6,477 bases of DNA. Origin: Chloroflexota bacterium. Its GTDB lineage: Bacteria; Chloroflexota; UBA6077. The position numbers and the translations under genes are program-made. Of this stretch, positions 6,471 to 6,477 are shown one piece after another (within the stretch, counting starts at the first letter, position 1; each line of letters begins with the position of its first letter). The notes below the pieces were generated by a model. That model did no database searches, was not told the DNA's origin, and was given only the letters and a program-made list of their open reading frames with translations. The DNA lies in assembly GCA_021845945.1 (NCBI GenBank), contig JAJZRD010000215.1, forward strand, positions 1 through 6,477. Reading direction: 5' to 3'.

Positions 6471-6477
6471 AGATCGG
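6471..6477 (+). other. Probable Illumina adapter remnant at the sequence end
   Basis: The last seven bases are AGATCGG, the first seven of the common Illumina adapter AGATCGGAAGAGC. Read on the minus strand they give CCGATCT, the end of the complementary adapter. They fall exactly at the edge, and homology to FliF continues cleanly up to the base before them. A chance match of seven given bases at this exact place is about 1 in 16,000. The bases are therefore probably not genomic, and the right edge is probably a contig end. Confidence 0.75.

Noticed and set aside
6469..6471. Nonsense mutation, frameshift or recoded TGA in fliF
   Set aside because: The T of this TGA belongs to the terminal AGATCGG, which matches the Illumina adapter. 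Recoding is also contradicted by normal TGA stops in fliH, fliI and the transglycosylase genes.

Overview
The window is one stretch of a flagellar biogenesis operon, read entirely on the minus strand. It comes from a GC-rich (roughly 60%, estimated by eye) flagellated bacterium. In transcription order, right to left, it holds: fliF (MS-ring, 3' part), fliG (switch/rotor), fliH and fliI (export ATPase regulator and ATPase), fliJ (export stalk/chaperone), a flagellar-operon lytic transglycosylase, flgB (proximal rod), and the 5' part of a probable fliK (hook-length control) that runs off the left edge.

The genes are tightly packed. fliF and fliG abut; fliG/fliH overlap by 8 nt, fliH/fliI by 4, fliJ/transglycosylase by 11 and transglycosylase/flgB by 23. 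The only gaps are 41 nt (fliI-fliJ) and 17 nt (flgB-fliK). I see no internal terminator or promoter, so a single translationally coupled transcript is the natural reading. Several starts are non-ATG: TTG for fliH and fliK, GTG for fliI and flgB. No region over 300 bases lacks a gene.

Together the products form the inner part of the motor and its secretion machine. FliF anchors the FliG torque ring in the membrane. FliH/FliI/FliJ deliver export substrates. The transglycosylase probably opens peptidoglycan for the rod, FlgB is the first rod subunit, and FliK would measure the hook. The order fliF-G-H-I-J-X-fliK resembles that of Bacillota and other Gram-positive-like phyla, with a transglycosylase where Bacillus has ylxF. 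A 13-nt Shine-Dalgarno match before fliK implies a 16S tail ending CCTCCTTTCT, which also suits those groups. I cannot name the phylum more closely.

I do not find an undescribed system here. Points worth a second look are flgB sitting between the transglycosylase and fliK instead of beside flgC/fliE; a fliK reading frame with a TTG start behind a near-ideal ribosome binding site; and the last seven bases, which match the start of the Illumina adapter and create a false stop codon in fliF.
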